A stretch of 64,000 bases of DNA, taken from Cupriavidus sp. (GTDB taxonomy: Bacteria; Pseudomonadota; Gammaproteobacteria; Burkholderiales; Burkholderiaceae). Location: contig JAPSLC010000007.1 in assembly GCA_031181345.1 (NCBI GenBank), positions 78,202 through 142,201 of the forward strand, written 5' to 3'. Position 1 is the stretch's first letter. Each line of letters begins with the position of its first letter. The translations under genes and the position numbers were made by a program. The notes beneath the pieces were generated by a model that searched no databases, was not told where the DNA came from, and was given only the letters and a program-made list of their open reading frames with translations. Below, in pieces: positions 63,123 to 64,000 of this stretch.

Positions 63123-63686
63123 ATGTATCGCGCCGCATCGGTTGCCGCTTCCATTCTTGCCGTCTTCGCCCTCGGCGCCTGCCAACAGATGCCTGCCCAG
63201 CAGGGAGGCCAGCCCGCCCCGATGGCGCCGGCTACCGCATCTCCGGCACCCGCTTCCCAGCAAGCGCCGCGCGCCGCCGCACCGCAGCAGGCCGTGCAGC
63301 AGCCGAGCGTCGAATTCCGCCTCGCGCAGGCCGAGCGTGCGCCCGATCTCAACGAACTGCGCATGGCCAATGCCACGTTGTGGGTCGCGCCGCAGCCGGT
63401 GCTGGTGCGCAGCGACCTGAGCGCGGTGATGGCCGTCAAGGCGAAGGACGGGAAGTCGTACGTGCGCTTCAACTTCACGCAGCCCGGCGCACAGAAGCTG
63501 GCCTCGCTGACGCAGCGGTTCTCCGGCAAGAACTTCGTGCTGACGATTGGCGGCAACCTGGTGGCCACGCCGCGCATCGGCCGGCCCATCACGAACGGCG
63601 TGCTGTTCGTGCCGATGGCCAGCGAGCAGCAGGCGCTGAACGTGGCGGCCGTGATCGGCGGCGCTGGTGCGCCGGCGGCGCGGTAA
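63123..63686 (+). CDS. Lipoprotein with a SecD/SecDF head-like domain
   Basis: 187 aa. Lipobox LGACQQ, Cys21, then a Pro/Ala/Gln-rich linker (about 22-65), then a folded domain from about 70: VEFRLAQAERAPDLNEL, YVRFNFTQPGAQKLASLTQR and NFVLTIGGNLVATPRIGRPI. The last segments match the SecD/SecDF P1 head-like pattern (substrate-adjacent strand-turn). Probably anchored in the outer or inner membrane. Solo gene; function unknown. Confidence 0.75.
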   Translation: MYRAASVAASILAVFALGACQQMPAQQGGQPAPMAPATASPAPASQQAPRAAAPQQAVQQPSVEFRLAQAERAPDLNELRMANATLWVAPQPVLVRSDLSAVMAVKAKDGKSYVRFNFTQPGAQKLASLTQRFSGKNFVLTIGGNLVATPRIGRPITNGVLFVPMASEQQALNVAAVIGGAGAPAAR

Positions 63687-63700
63687 GGCCAAGCTGTTGA

Positions 63701-63762
63701 GTCCCCGCCTGCGCGAGGGCGACGAAGAACATCGCTGTCGTCCCCGCGAGGGCGGGGACCCA
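63701..63762. repeat. GGGTCCCCGC-type palindromic repeat, copy 3
   Basis: GAGTCCCCGC...GCGGGGACCCAGTG with inner TCGTCCCCGCG; it lies between the convergent ends of the lipoprotein gene and the last, truncated gene. Confidence 0.7.
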
Positions 63763-63785
63763 GTGCATCACCTGATTTCCCCCAC

Positions 63786-64000
63786 CTACTTGCCGATATA
63801 GCCGGGCAGCCCCCGCGCCTTCGGACTCCTGGCTGCCTTCACCGCCAACGCCAGCGCGTAGGCGAAGCACTCCGGTTTATCCATCGGCCCGCGAATCTCG
63901 CGGCGGAAGAAGTCGGCCCATTTGAAATCCGGATAGGCCTGCTTGACCCGACGATAGCCGCCCGCGATGCGGGCGAACGCCTCCAGGCTGCGATACGGAT
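63786..64000 (-). CDS. C-terminal 70 residues of an unidentified protein (runs off the window)
   Basis: The frame is open from the window edge to a TAG at 63786-63788. The visible end reads FARIAGGYRRVKQAYPDFKW, then ADFFRREIRGPMDKPECFAY and ends RGLPGYIGK. The basic, helical character and the codon use suggest a real gene, but the family is not recognisable from this piece. Confidence 0.65.
   Translation of the reverse strand, partial: PYRSLEAFARIAGGYRRVKQAYPDFKWADFFRREIRGPMDKPECFAYALALAVKAARSPKARGLPGYIGK

Overview
The window is 64 kb of high-GC DNA with short intergenic gaps. It looks like a chromosome or chromid segment of a soil Burkholderiaceae bacterium, most likely Cupriavidus or a close relative. 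The reasons are the aerobic box (benzoyl-CoA epoxidation) pathway, a Bug-family solute-binding protein, an RND metal-efflux set, an OXA-type beta-lactamase, and a very large YadA-like trimeric autotransporter. I see no rRNA, tRNA, IS element, prophage or CRISPR array. Species assignment is inference.

1-2.7 kb: the end of a nitronate monooxygenase gene, a LysR regulator and a double-domain VOC protein. 2.7-13.8 kb: the benzoate module. A leftward operon encodes a DUF4863 protein, BoxD aldehyde dehydrogenase, benzoate-CoA ligase, an alpha/beta hydrolase and an MFS importer. A rightward operon encodes BoxC, BoxB and BoxA. The two diverge from a 430-bp control region with two good sigma70 promoters and TGCA-N6-TGCA-type operators. 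No boxR gene lies nearby. 13.8-20 kb: a leftward operon (acyl-CoA synthetase, acyl-CoA dehydrogenase, Bug protein, CaiB-type CoA transferase) next to a divergent LysR gene, probably for an unidentified carboxylic acid.

20-25.7 kb: a LysE exporter, a small secreted protein, a Fur-controlled TonB receptor, a DUF2062 membrane protein, an HpcH/HpaI aldolase and a 61-aa protein. 25.8-39.4 kb is the most unusual region. A leftward set (permease and two paralogous 2Fe-2S ferredoxins around a 97-aa protein) faces a rightward set: TauE-like permease, ornithine-cyclodeaminase-like enzyme, heme-oxygenase-fold diiron oxidase, aldehyde dehydrogenase, GlcG/HbpS protein, flavin/2Fe-2S reductase, FCD-type GntR regulator, a 63-aa gene, amidase and MFS transporter. 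The same 11-bp word, ATATAGTATAC, lies at three of its promoters. I read this as one regulon for oxidative catabolism of a nitrogen-containing compound with a dedicated electron chain; it does not match any pathway I know.

39.6-45.9 kb: a CzcCBA-type efflux operon preceded by a small exported protein. 45.9-50 kb: an orphan 551-aa protein, a class D beta-lactamase and two small conserved-looking proteins. 50-52.5 kb: CheV, then a long non-coding stretch with a dyad operator and a duplicated leader, then a secreted protein. 52.7-62.4 kb: a roughly 3,240-residue trimeric autotransporter, followed by an OmlA/BamE-like lipoprotein, a SecD-head-like lipoprotein and a truncated gene at the window edge. 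Two families of intergenic palindromes (CCCTCTCCC and GGGTCCCCGC types) are scattered through the window.
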